Notes under the pieces: generated by a model | Told to the model about the DNA's origin: nothing | Seen by the model: the letters and a program-made list of their open reading frames with translations, nothing else | Databases searched by the model: none | Position numbers and translations under genes: made by a program | Part shown: piece by piece, positions 1-11,945 of the stretch | How positions within the stretch are numbered: the first letter of the stretch is position 1 | Layout of the letters: each line of letters starts with the position of its first letter | Assembly: GCA_027625915.1 (NCBI GenBank) | Contig: JANTQA010000016.1 | Coordinates: 4,097,001 to 4,161,000, forward strand | Source: Anaeramoeba flamelloides | Lineage: Eukaryota; Metamonada; Anaeramoebidae | Reading direction: 5' to 3' | DNA length: 64,000 nucleotides

Positions 1-162
1 AAGTGACGTATATTTTTTAAGATTTGTCTTTGGTTCTATCAATAAAAAAATATGAAATTAAGAGGATTTTGGACGAAAATAGTTGATTTTGAGAATCCTC
101 TGATTCAAAGATTTTAAAGAAAAGTGTTTTTTCCAGAAAACATTTTTTTTCTAACAAACACA

Positions 163-1092
163 ATGAACAAATTTACTTTTTTTGAAAACAAACAATTTAT
201 CGAATTTGATAATTTTGATGAAGACAGTTTCTTACCTGCACCACAAACAAACCTTGACTTAGATCAATTATTTGACAACTTTCAACAAGAAACAAATTTC
301 AAAGAAGAAATTTCGTTTTTTCAAACAGATCCAAAATTAAACAATTTAGCAAGCTATGGCGAAGAAGAAGTCCACTTTTCTTTTGACGAAAAAGAAGAAC
401 AAGAGGAACAAGAGGAACAAGAAGAGGATGAAAATTTAGTTGAGGAATTTAATCTAGGGATTAAGCACACTTTGGTTGAGACAGAAACAGAGCAAATCAA
501 ATCACCTACACGAACAAATGAAACAAAGATCCTTGTTCAGCCAAAAAGTGATTCCATTGGGGAAAAAAGCAATCAAAACGGGAACACTAAGAGCGAGATT
601 AGTACCGAGAAATTGCAAACTAAAGTAACCCGAAATCTGAAAGAAATTGTCGATCAAAAAATAGGAAAGGAGAGTCTTAGTAAAAAAGATCCACTTTTAG
701 TGCTTTCAAATAATTTTTTCAAAAGACACAAAAGGATACCAGAGGAACTAATGACAGAAAAGGAAAAGAAATTACTCCGGAGAATGAACAAAGAAGAGAT
801 AAAAAATCTTACGCCATCACAAAGAATTGAAAGAAAGCGCGCAAGGGACAGGGTTTGTGCTCGAAGCGCAAGACAAAAAAGGAAGGAATACATTGATTAT
901 TTGCAATCACAAATTAATGGGTTTAACAAAGAGAATGTTAACTTGTCTGAAAAATTGAGTGAGCTCAATAGAGAAAACGTAAAGCTGAAATTAATTGTAA
1001 GTAATTTGGAAAAACTCAATAGAAACCCAAATATTAAATATAAACGTAAAAAATTATACCAAAATATTTTATTACAAGAGGTTAATTTGTAA
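163..1092 (+). CDS. bZIP transcription factor
   Basis: Predicted nuclear DNA-binding protein of 309 aa, no intron. I start it at the first ATG (163); the open frame extends upstream only through a GTG. A Gln/Glu-rich acidic stretch lies near residues 76-93 and could act as an activation region. The C-terminal third is a bZIP: a basic region around residues 215-240 (KRARDRVCARSARQKRKEY) followed by heptads with L247, F254, L261, L268, L275 and L282, the usual spacing from basic region to zipper. The nearly invariant Asn of the bZIP basic region aligns with Asp229 (GAC at 847-849), while Arg237 eight residues later is kept. Outside the bZIP the protein is low in complexity, so target and partner cannot be named. 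The family is certain enough; the exact orthologue is not recognised. Confidence 0.88.
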   Translation: MNKFTFFENKQFIEFDNFDEDSFLPAPQTNLDLDQLFDNFQQETNFKEEISFFQTDPKLNNLASYGEEEVHFSFDEKEEQEEQEEQEEDENLVEEFNLGIKHTLVETETEQIKSPTRTNETKILVQPKSDSIGEKSNQNGNTKSEISTEKLQTKVTRNLKEIVDQKIGKESLSKKDPLLVLSNNFFKRHKRIPEELMTEKEKKLLRRMNKEEIKNLTPSQRIERKRARDRVCARSARQKRKEYIDYLQSQINGFNKENVNLSEKLSELNRENVKLKLIVSNLEKLNRNPNIKYKRKKLYQNILLQEVNL

Positions 1093-1379
1093 GTATTTTC
1101 AACTAGATCCAACAATGCAATTTGAGATCAAACTCAATTTTCAAAGGAAATCCTAAGATTGCTCTGTTTTTAATATCGTTTGTATGTTAATTAATTATAT
1201 CGTTTGATTATTACCATGCTTTGCAAGAACAAATACAGATATACATAAATAAAAAATTTTGTATTTTTTTGATCAAACTACTTTCACAGATAATAAATAA
1301 GATAAATTCAGAATAATCTCTCACAAATAGAATAATTTAAATCGACCAAAACACAAATATTCGTCATAAATCAACTTTT

Positions 1380-1433
1380 ACAACAACAACAACAATAACA
1401 ACAACAACAACAACAATAACAACAACAATAATA
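1380..1433. repeat. CAA/CAAT microsatellite
   Basis: Tandem CAA units with a few ATA interruptions, about 54 bp, in the presumed 3' flank of the bZIP gene. No reading frame through it belongs to a recognised gene. Confidence 0.9.
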
Positions 1434-3583
1434 ACTGTTAAATGGGCAACAGGCAATTGTTTAAAAAAAGGAGTTAGGTCGAACTTCATAAACAAATTTT
1501 TAAACAAAATCAGATAATTTTTGTTTTTATGATCTTTACTTTTTTTGGTTTAGACTAAAATAATAATGAACTTTGAAATAAAATAATGTAAAAATCAAGA
1601 ACAAATAAATTTATCAATTTTTATTTTTAAAAATAATTTTTCATTATACAAAAGTCTACCAATGCCATTTAGAATTAAAAAAAAATTATCAGTCCATCCT
1701 TAAACTTTCAAAAAAAAAATAATAATAAAATACGCCTCAAAATAAAAACAAATAAGTTTTGTTATTATTTTTATAATATTTACAGTGCTGTTTTTTTTAT
1801 TTTAAAATCGTAAATTCAGGTAAATTTTCAAAAGATGAGTAGTGTTCTTAATGTTTTTTTTTGGATTATGGAAGTATAAATTTGAGAAAATTTTAATTGT
1901 GAGTAAAATTAAAGTTCTTTGCTTGGTTCTGATTATTTCATTCAATATTTTCAAAATTTTATTGTGTTTTTTCTTTGTTTATGTTTCTAAGCTATTTCCA
2001 AAAAAGAGGGGCAATTTTATTTTAAAATTTCTTTCTTCAACTTTATTCAAAATTAATATTCAAATATCCAAAATTGTTATTCCTCAAAAATTTATTCTGT
2101 AATTATCCGATTTATGAGTTTTTTTTTGTAATGTATTACTTTAAAAGATATACCAAAGTTTATGATTCTTATTTTACTGGTTGAGGGATCAGTCTTCTAC
2201 GATACAAGGCAAAATTTTAAAATATGTTATTGGTGGTATTTTCTACTTAAAAATTTTGTAGATGCCTAGTGTCAAAAAATTCTGATCGGATAAGAAAGCC
2301 ATAAAAGAAAATTATTTTAGTGAGATCATTTAATCTTTTCCATTTTTTCTGAATGAGAAAACTATTAAATTCTTTTTTTCTCTGACAATTTAACAAGTTT
2401 TTTCCCCATTTATTGTCATTTTGATCATTATTATACTCTAACATTTCTTTGTTACCAGTAATATTAATATAAAGAGTTTTTTTCTTTTTTGAGATAAAAC
2501 TTTTGGTTAAACGCAAAAATTGATATATTCAACGGATATTGAAAAATAATTGTATTTTTACTAAGTAGGATAGTTATAATAATCAAAGTTTTAAAGTACT
2601 GTAAAAATTTTACCAAGAATTTTTGTTTTTGTTTTAAGATAAAATTCGATTTTTCAAAATAAAATTTTCTTGAAGATATTTGGGAATTAGTTAATTTTAT
2701 CTTCAAAATTCAAAATCATTTTTTTTTCTGAAAAAATGATTTTAATTGTTATGAGGATTCCTGTGAATAAGACTAAACAATTTATTAAAAAAAAAATTTC
2801 AAAATTGAAAATTCTTTTGTAATTGTTTTTTTATTTTTTGAAAACCAGAAAACAACTTTTTCAAAACCCTAAAAAAAAAAAAAATTGTTTTTGTATAATA
2901 GATCTCAATTTAATTGATAAAATATAGTTAAGTGTCTACCAAATATTCATTTATTGGATCACATATACCACAATTAATTTTATTAGCTAATATTTGAATT
3001 GAAATATTAACCAAAGAAAAAGAAACAACAAATAAAAAATATTTGCTTTCAAAATTAATACTATCTAACATAAAATAAAAAATATATTTTCCCATTTTCA
3101 AGAATTAACTTAATTCTTAAACAAAATACTAGTTTACTTTTATTTCCTTTTATATTAGAAACATGTAAAATTTAAATTTCAAAAAAGAGACTCAAATAAA
3201 TAAAATTTTTAAATGAGGTTAATTCAACCATTTAATAAGTCGAAACACAAATTACAAAAATAAAATAAAAAAATAAAGATCTTGACAAGATTTCATATTA
3301 TTTTCAAAAACTACTACTCTCTTAATTAAAAATAATTAAAAAAAAAATTTATATTGTTATTCATTTTTGCAAATCTTGAATATATTTACTTTTAAAACAG
3401 TTCTGGACAAATTGAATTTTGAAGATCCATCTAATTTTACAAAGTTCCTGAATATTTAAATAAATAAAATCCTTTATTCGATGTTTGGGTAAAAAAATTC
3501 CTGAAAATGAATAAGAATATAATTTTTTTTTTTTTTTAATTATTTTGTATTTACTGGTATTATTTTAGTGAATTCAATAAAAC

Positions 3584-3657
3584 AAATATACTAATTATAA
3601 TTCACAGATAGGTGATGTTTTTTATATCGCCTAGGAATAATTATAATCAGTGTATTT
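3584..3657. repeat. Nested hairpin
   Basis: Outer arms of about 20 bp (AAATATACTAATTATAATT against the reverse complement of AATTATAATCAGTGTATTT) enclose a second inverted pair, ATAGGTGAT / ATCGCCTA. The two-tier symmetry suggests a tiny foldback element. Mismatches are few. Confidence 0.6.
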
Positions 3658-6454
3658 TTTTAGAAAAGAACAAAATTTGCAAGAATTATTATTTGGAACG
3701 GGGACAGTTAATACCAATAAATTAAATAATATGCAAAACAAATAAAAAAATATTTAAAATTTAAATCAAAAAAAGAAAAATAAATAAAAAAAAATGGAAT
3801 AAATTCTACAAATTTTTTTTAATAATTGTGAAAATTTTTCACTAACAGAATTTCCAAAAATAATCTTTAAATTGCCAAAATAAAACAAATTGGTCAATTT
3901 GTCCTAGAAACTTTCACAAGGTATTTTTTAGTATTATTGTTTGTGAAAATCATTCAAATTGAATGAGTTAGATGATTCAAAAACTTCTTTTTATTTTCAA
4001 TTTTTCAAAAATTAGTATAGTGTGTTTGATCGACATAAAATATTATTAATTTGATTTATCCCATAAATCTTCTAATTTTAATTATTAGAAAACTCTCACC
4101 ATTATCCTGAAAAATAATATTCAATAAGAGACAATAACAATCCACGCTTCGAAAATAGTCAAAATTTAACGAGCAAACAAGTAACAAGAAGTCTATCCAA
4201 CGTATAAGGTTATTAAATCCTCTTTGTAGATTTGTTATTTTCTGTCATTTTTTTTAACATAACCCAGAAGAAAATGATAACCCATATATCATAAACACCA
4301 TTTCACTCAAAGTTGCCCAGCCAATAATGAAAATTCATTGTTTTTAAGAATCAACTAAAAAACCATTGTTTAGAAATAATAGTAATTATAAACTTCGGAT
4401 TGTAGTTGAGATTCATAAAAGAAAAGCCTGAACAAACCACAAATTTCAAAAAAAATAATAAAAAATTAATAACCACTTTTCATTGGAACGTGACGTACTT
4501 AATCTCTGAATTTCAATAGAGAATTAAAATTGTTGATAATAAGATTTTAAAATTAAAATTAAATGTCTTGATTTTTAGAGGAACATTGAAAAACCTCAAT
4601 TTTAATAATGTTAGTTTGGAGTTAATAACTTATTTTTCCTTAACCAATTTAAAAAAAAAAAGAAAAAAAAAAGTAAAATACAAAAAAATATTTTTTACTA
4701 AATGAGGGAAAATGATCAGATTTAAAAATTGAAAATGTTATTTTGAGAAGAATAATGAATTTAACCCATAGAATATGTTCTATTTCTTCAATAAAACTAA
4801 CCCTCTTTGACTGAAAAAGAGTTTATTTTCAAAAATAAAATAAAAATAATTTATCTTTTGGATTTTAAGTAGATAATTTTTACATAATACTTGAAATTAG
4901 AATAATTATAAAAATAGCTACTTTTGGTGAATTCTCAATATTATCCAATGGATATCAGGAATATTATTTTTTTGATTTTCTATTTTTAGATTTAAAAAGT
5001 AATGATAAAAAAAGTTAAAAAATCGTATTTTTGCTTATGAAAAGTAGTAAAAATGCATTAATTTATTACCTTAATAAGATTTTTTATAGAATTTTAAGAA
5101 TTGTCTGTAACACACTATACGTGGATTATTCACTTTCAATTATAGTATCCTTGAATTATAGATTATTATACCAAAACACTCATAACTGAAGAATAATCCA
5201 AATCAATGTCAATGGGGAATTATCAAAGCAAATGCTTCTTATAACGTTTAGTAATTTAGAACAATTTTTTAGTCAGTATAAATTAAATTATTAAAAATAA
5301 ATAACTGGGACATGTAATCAATATAATTTTTTAGAGTTACTTTTAATTTAATTCTAAAAAAAAAATACTTTATTTTAAGATTTTTTTGTAAAATTAATAA
5401 AATAAAAAAAATAAAATCCCAGAGGATAATCTTTTAGTCTTATCTTGAACTGTTTTATCGTTTAAAATAAGTTCAATAAACATGTTTTAAGCAATCTAGA
5501 TTCAGTCACAAAGATCACTAAGAAGATACATTTTGTAATTGTATTTTTTTTTTTTTTTTTCGGTCAGTTAAACCAAGACAATTATGCAGAGGTAAAGTGG
5601 ACAAAACGAGAAAATCCTCAAACTATTGTCGGTTCTCATTTCAACTTTTTTATATTGCAGTGAGGTTCTTAATTTTTCAAAATATTAGAAAAATTCTAAT
5701 TTAAATTCTCTTTTTTTTTTTTTTTTTTTTTTCAAGATGGTATAAAGGATTGGGCTTTATTATTTTTAGGCGAGAGTTTTTTTGAGAGAGTGATTATTAG
5801 TGGCTACTAATTTTTTTTAGCTTTTTATATATTCATATAAAACTTTACTGGAAAAAATGTTTTTTTTCAATTCCGCCGGTATAAAATTGTGGGTTCTTTT
5901 TTTATTTTATCAAAATAAAATATTTATTTTTTTTTTGAATTGACGCAAAGTAGTGGGGATTATTTTGAAATTTTTGACTGAAAAAATGAAAAGATTTTAA
6001 ACTTTCCCATTTTAGGTGGTGGGTATTGTGTGATAGGGAAAATGGTGGTTGGTCAGTATGATTCTGTGATCAAAAAAAAAAATTTTCTTAAACGAAAGTT
6101 TTATTTGAAATATTTTTTTTTTGTAATTTGTTATCTTGCTTTGAACAATTTTATAGTTGAAATTTTCCTTTCAATAACAGTTCACTTCTCTATAATGTAT
6201 TTATTAACAGCATTGTAAAAAAGTAAGGAAAAAATCTGTCTTACTAATTTTGACTTTGCACTAAAAATTCAAAAGATCTCCAAATGAAAAAAATAAGTTA
6301 AACAAATTTTGAAAACTTTTAGTTCATAATTTTTTTATTTTAAATTCTTAAAAGTATTTTGTTGTCATGAATGTTTACTTGATTTATTAATTTATTCAAC
6401 AAGAAAAAAAAACAATTAATTCAATTTGTTTTTTTGATTAATAAGCGGATTCAT

Positions 6455-7506
6455 TTAAAATTTTAATGGACCACGTTTTTTTCGGAGTTTAATATGAGAA
6501 CCACAGTCAACAATTCTTCCTTCTTTCATGTATTGCTCGTATTCTTTGTGTGTGAATTGAGTGAAACCCCATTTTTTTGATTCAACGATCCTAAATCTTC
6601 CTGGGAATTTTCTTCCGGCGAGTGTTAATGCTCTGTTGGCTAATCTAAGGTTTTTTTTTTGGACACGGAGACTTAATACAACTTGGTTTTGTTTGACACG
6701 AGCAACTAATCCAGTTGGCTTTCCGAATGAATGTCTCATTCCAGTTTGGAGACTATTTGGAAAGAAAATAATTCGTTTTTTTTGTTGTTTAATTTGATGT
6801 TTTTGTTGGATATTTTTATGTTTTTGTTAATAATTTTTAAATAACAAATTGTCAAAGTCTTTCAAAAGAAAAATGAAAAAAAAAAAAAAATCAAATCAAA
6901 AAGTAAAATAAAATAAAAAAAAAATCAAAAAGCAAAAAAAAAAAATCAAAAAAAAATCAAAAAAATTGTTTTTCTAAAAGTTTGCTTTTTGAAAAGAGTA
7001 AAACCATGAAAGGTGAAAAAGAAAAGTAAATAAACTAGACTTACCGATCTGCTCCTGCACATGACAGCATTTTGTTAATTCTAATAACGTGATATGGGTG
7101 AACTCTAATTCTTAAATGGAAACCTTCTCTTCCTGCTTTTTTGGTCATATGTTTATTGGCTGCAATACGAGCTGCTTCTAAAGCTTCAGAACTGATTTGG
7201 AGTTTTTCTAAATTGATCAAGTGAAGGCAATATGGGAATTCAGATACCTTTGCTTTCTTTTTACCTGTATCAAAAATTCTGATCTTTGGATCTTTTTTTT
7301 ATTTAATTTATCAACAAGAAGAACAAACAAAAAAAATAGAAAAAAAAAAAAGTAAAAATTAAAAAGAAATTTTTATGAACAAAAAGAAAAAAAAAAAAAA
7401 AGAAAAGAGTTAGAGTATCTTTACCTGGTACACTTCTGTTGAATCTGGACTTTGGAAATGGTTTGTTTTTACAAAACCTATAGCACTTTGCTGGTCTTCT
7501 ACCCAT
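6455..7506 (-). CDS. rpl10: 60S ribosomal protein uL16 (RPL10)
   Basis: Component of the large ribosomal subunit at the base of the A/P-site region, needed for late 60S maturation. Three exons on the minus strand: 7506-7425, 7291-7045 and 6752-6455. Introns are 133 and 292 bp with GT-AG ends, and the total of 627 nt gives 208 aa, close to the animal protein (214). The N-terminus [16 protein letters not shown], the middle KIRIFD.GKKKAKV.EFP, the loop region around [18 protein letters not shown] and the C-terminal FPGR, SKKWGFT and RGPL motifs all match the family. Exon 1 ends in CCAG and exon 2 begins with ATCC; exon 2 ends in GATCG and exon 3 begins with TCTC; all junctions keep frame. The C-terminal tail is shorter than in animals. 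No doubt about identity. Confidence 0.97.
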
Positions 7507-8110
7507 TTTAATCAATAAGGAAAATATAAAAAAATGAAAGTTGTCAGATCAAATTAATTTCGTCAATAATTCAAATTGAAATCATTTTTGGATCTCTTCA
7601 AGGAGAAATTTGAATGAAATACTTTTAAAGTTTGTTTACTTTTGTTAATTGAAACCAAAATCCACAATTTTTATTATAATCACATACTACAACCAATAGA
7701 GATTGTAGATTATATTATCTCAATAATAAGTGGCTAGATAATTTGAGGTAAATTCCAGTTTATCCTTGTTTTTGAATCATAAATGGGATCAAATCTCTGC
7801 AGATTATCTTTTTTTAATTCTGAAATAAGACTTTTGTTTGGGATTCTAACTACACTCAAGATATAAACTAAAGAACAAAATAAGGATCAAATAAATAAAT
7901 AGAGATCAAAAAATACAAACCTTTTTCTTTGGAAATGATTTGTAAATGAAAATGAAGATGAAACTGAAGTGAAAATTTTTTACTACTTTATTATTAAAAC
8001 ACTAATAACTGATGAATTTGTTTTTAGACCTTTAAACAATATTGTAGATTTCCTCGAAACACAAGAAGTGGCTTAAAGTAATCAAAAAAACCCATTCAGA
8101 AGCATAAAAC

Positions 8111-8595
8111 TACAGTGATCAAAATAAAGCGTACACAACAACTATAATCCGTGTTTCAAAATATTATCCGTGCTTTTTTTTATTATTGTTCCAATACAAC
8201 ATCCAATCTACTAACAAATAGTATACTTATTTTCAAATCAATTTTGAAAGTAAAGTTCTGCTTATTTTCAGTAAAATTTAAATTATTCATTCAAATAGTT
8301 GACAATTTTCCATAATATTCAGAATTTTTTTGAATTTTTTTGTTTTTTTTTATAATGAAAATTTTATCGTAAAAATTTACTCTATTTTTTGAGATAAATT
8401 TTGCAATTTGATCCTTCATTTTTAGAATTTCTTTTTAAATAATAGAACTTTAAGAAAAAAATATCATATTTTTTGTAGGCTTTATTATTAGTTTCTTTGA
8501 TTGGTTAATGTATAGGTATTCTATAACAAAAAAACACGTTTTTTATTTTGAAACACGCATTATATTTTTTTGCACGGGTTATTTTGACAGCAGTA
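8111..8595. mobile_element. TA-flanked non-autonomous element, family A, copy 1
   Basis: Flanked by TA on both sides. Terminal repeats start CAGTGATCAAAATAAAGCG on the left and, reversed, CTGCTGTCAAAATAACCCG on the right, as in Tc1/mariner-type elements. A second inverted pair just inside (ATAATCCGTGTTTCAAAAT against ATAATGCGTGTTTCAAAAT) extends the arms to about 75 bp. There is no open frame of note. Two other copies are at 18680-19151 and 38064-38476. Confidence 0.85.
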
Positions 8596-8793
8596 ATCAG
8601 TTTTCTGAAAACAATTTTTCACCTTACTAAAATTGACATTTGTATATTTTATACTTTTTAATAACTTCAATCCGAATAAAAACTATTGGTTAATAAAAGA
8701 TCTTGGATCAAAAATTATTTTGAAAGAGGTTTTACGATTTAAGTGGTAAACTCTAATTTTCCAGGTTCTTATAAACTTTTTTTTCATATTGTA

Positions 8794-8963
8794 TTACTGG
8801 TATATGAATTCTAAATGGGAAAAAAATTTCACTTCCTTTGACCTATTTTTCTTTGTCTAAATTGAGTTCTTAAAGAAACAAGTTGGGATATGTGGTCTTT
8901 GTTTGAAATAGGAAATTGAAAATAAAGTGAAAATGATCCCCGTTTTTTATTTAAATACCAGTA
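8794..8963. mobile_element. Foldback element, family C, copy 1
   Basis: About 170 bp with ends TACTGGTATATGAATTC and, reversed, TACTGGTATTTAAAT. The interior is partly palindromic: a TTTCACTTC arm and, near the other side, GAAATTGAAAATAAAGTGAAA. The second copy at 37334-37988 has longer, cleaner arms. Confidence 0.75.
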
Positions 8964-8991
8964 GTAAAAAAAAATTCAGAATTTTTACACT

Positions 8992-9760
8992 GTTAAGGGA
9001 TGAACATCTAATAAGGATAAGTCTAAGATTAAAGTATGTAGCTATTGGGGGCAAATCATCATAATAGGTCATAGTTAAAATATCTCGAAAAATTGGATTA
9101 GTATAGTAGTAATATTTGTTGAAACCTAAAAATTAAAAATGATCTATGTATAAGTAGTGAATCCCAGAATTTTAGAAAAATCTAAATTTCTCAACAAACC
9201 TAAAGATTTAGTTATCAATATTTAGACTTCAAAGTTGAAAAATATCCAACTTAAATATGTTGCAAAATGTAGATTAGTTGTTAAAGAATTCAATTTTTTT
9301 AAAAAGTATTTAAAATATCTCCAAGAGATTATTTTTACATATTATTTGACAAATTGAAAATATATCGATTGTATAATTAATTTCATAAAAAGGAATCAAA
9401 ACAAAATAGTCTTTTGTTTTAGGTTGATGATTATTGAGAAAACCTTTAAAGTTAAATAAATATAAAAATAACTACTTTTGGGAGTTTATAAATATGAATT
9501 ATTAAATACCAGATAAACTGTATTTTGTTTTCAATTTTGAGATTTTATGAAAAGGATTAAAATAAAATTTTTCTAAAAAATAATAATTTTTAATTAAGAA
9601 TCCTTATTAAAAAATATGATAATTTATTGTGCAAAAAAATTTTATTTTAGATTTTTAGAGCCACAGAAACTAATGTAAACATGTAGAATTAATATAATTT
9701 TCACCCAATACAGCCCCCCTCGGTTTATCAACGAATATATGTTAATACTAATTTCTTAAC
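8992..9760. mobile_element. Dispersed element, family F, copy 1
   Basis: About 770 bp. The ends read GTTAAGGGATGAACAT on the left and GTTAATACTAATTTCTTAAC on the right, an imperfect inverted pair. The core matches the copy at 34645-36105 (shared strings such as AAATGTAGATTAGT, AAGAGATTATTTTTA and GATGATTATTGAG) and the reversed copy at 40368-40850. This is the uninterrupted copy. Confidence 0.65.
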
Positions 9761-11886
9761 ATGTTCTTTTATTATGATACATCATAATTTTAAACTTAAT
9801 ACCTATCTTTTAAATGGAAAATCAATTATTTTAAGTATGAAAGAATTATTTATTGTTTTAAATTGAAAAATTACCTTTTTTTTTTTTTTTTGATTTTACA
9901 CATCTGTTTTTTTTTTTTTTGATTTTTGAGATAAACCTAAAATTAAATTACTTTTAGTCATTTTAAAAAATCAAATCAAAACCATTTTTAGGTTTTTTAT
10001 AATTTTAGAAATTAAAGAAAACCTACATACTCTATGTCGCTCTAATCAGATTTTTTTAGGTTTTCCTGGATCAAAACAAACCGAATTAAGATCTATGAAC
10101 TATACTTTATTATTTTTATTGAATTCTATAAAATCTACTACATAATAAAAAAACCATTAATTTTTTTTTTGTAAATTCAGGTTTTATTAGAAAAGTAAAG
10201 TATTTTCAAAACTATGAATTATTATGTATCAAAGTAATTTTCCCTAAGTCGAATTAAACTATAAAATGACCTATCAGTTTAATTAAAAATTTATTCTGAT
10301 TAAATACACATTTTCTTAACTTGATACGACTAAAAAATCATAGTACTATTAAAAACAATGAATGGAACAGTCCCAAGAATTTGAATTTCTGGAATTTAGA
10401 TTATATTCTAAAAAAACACCATTATTAAGGATACATGATTAACAAGATTTAGAGGATTTGTTCAACTTTAATTTTCAAATTTTATTTCTGCATACTTGTA
10501 ATTTTTTAAATAAAAACTTTCTTTTTTTTCTTTCTTCCTTTTAAATGAAATATCCAATCTATATCAAATAATATGTCTAAATTTAAATCATTTTTATCTT
10601 TTTATCATTAAATTTGAAAAATCGAAAAATGAAAGAAAAATTTGTTTTATGTTTTTTAGAATATCAAAGTAAAAAAAAAATTGATAAAATAACAAAATAA
10701 TTGTGATCTAATTCAATTCGAATATAAACTTTACTAAAACCATCTGGTAGAATATCTTTGAATTTTTTTTTGATTTTATAGATCCGATAGGTCATCCAAT
10801 TAGATGTTTTCTTGAAATAGTAAGAATAAAAAAAGGCTTTGCTTCTCTATAGAAACTATTTATACTTTATAAATATATATATTTGGAAACCGCTCAATTC
10901 GAAAGTTAGTTGCTCATATTTTGATTCATATCATATCTAGGTAGTATTAAAAATTTATCAATTTAAATTGGCACTTATTTTATTTCTAAAATAAAGGCTC
11001 GAAATTTGTCAAGAACTCAAAAGCCCATTGTTTTTGTGTATGATATTTTCAATAAGTTTAAAGTACTTTTGTTTTAAAAAAAATCATTATTTTTCATTAC
11101 AAAATGTATATCAAATAGACCATAAATTGATTCTATTAGACCAAGTTATTCGGTTTTAAGGCATTTAAAAAAATGGAAAAACATTTAAAAAACACAAGTA
11201 ATACTTTAAAAAGTTGAAAAGAGAAGAGATTCTATATTTGAACTTGTGCATTCATGCTATTAATTCAAAATATTTAATCTTGAAATTAATGATTTTTAAT
11301 CTTAATCTTTATTAAAAATGCTATCTCCTTTTATTCCTCCTTCTTTAAATATAATCCACATCATATTCTGAATGCGTTTTAATCAGAATTAGGCACTTAT
11401 AAAATAACGGATGAAAAACAAAAATTTTTGGTTTAAAAAAGAAAATTTTCCTTATAATCACTTTACCCTTAAAATCTGAAATCCTTAAAAAAATATTACA
11501 TTTAGCAATTTCCTTCAAAATTTCAAAGTTGGGAAGTTACCAGTATTTATAGCAAATCTGGACTAATATATTTCAATTTTGGGACAATACCAACCAAAAA
11601 AAAACAAAAATAATAGTTGTGAAGAAAAAAAAATGAATCCATTTCTGTTTTATTGACTTAAAAAACGAGAAGAGAATTGTATTATTTATTAAAAAAATTT
11701 CAAAAAAGAAAGAATTTATTAATTTTTTTTGATCAAAAAGATCTTTCAGAAAGTAAAAAAAAAAAAATTCGAAAAGAAAAGTTTTAATTACAAACCAAAA
11801 GATATTATTCAATTTTTTCTATTATAAACCATTGTTTTTTTTTTTTTTTTAAATTTCAATTTTGAATATAATTTTTTAAAATAAAT

Positions 11887-11939
11887 AAAAGTATGAAAAG
11901 AAAAGAAAAGAAAAGAAAGGAAAAGAAAGGAAAGAAAAA
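11887..11939. repeat. GAAAA/GAAAG purine microsatellite
   Basis: Tandem GAAAA and GAAAG units on the + strand directly downstream of the PepD stop, so a C/T tract in the sense transcript. Similar tracts follow the zinc-finger gene stop near 22655-22680. Confidence 0.9.
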
Positions 11940-11945
11940 AGATAT

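Larger units (their letters stand above)
1093..6454. other. Gene-free stretch between bZIP and RPL10 genes
   Basis: About 5.4 kb of AT-rich DNA with frequent A and T runs. It contains a CAA microsatellite, a nested hairpin at 3584-3657, a stretch at about 4880-5050 that resembles the core of repeat F, and a short island of higher complexity at 5562-5660. Short open frames near 1842-2102 and 2247-2706 are hydrophobic or low-complexity, lack convincing ATG starts and are not called as genes. Confidence 0.7.
7507..11945. other. Gene-free stretch between RPL10 and PepD genes
   Basis: About 4.4 kb. It holds three adjacent short transposable elements (8111-8595, 8794-8963 and 8992-9760, described separately), T-runs near 9880-9920, and AT-rich sequence in which I see nothing else. 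The purine tract at 11887-11939 abuts the PepD stop. Confidence 0.7.

Noticed and set aside
1842-2102. Hydrophobic open frame of 86 codons
   Set aside because: No proper ATG at its start, Phe/Ile/Lys-dominated as expected from A/T-rich DNA, and no neighbour or motif support.
2247-2706. Two overlapping minus-strand frames
   Set aside because: Lys/Asn/Phe-rich with non-ATG starts; typical random frames in AT-rich sequence.
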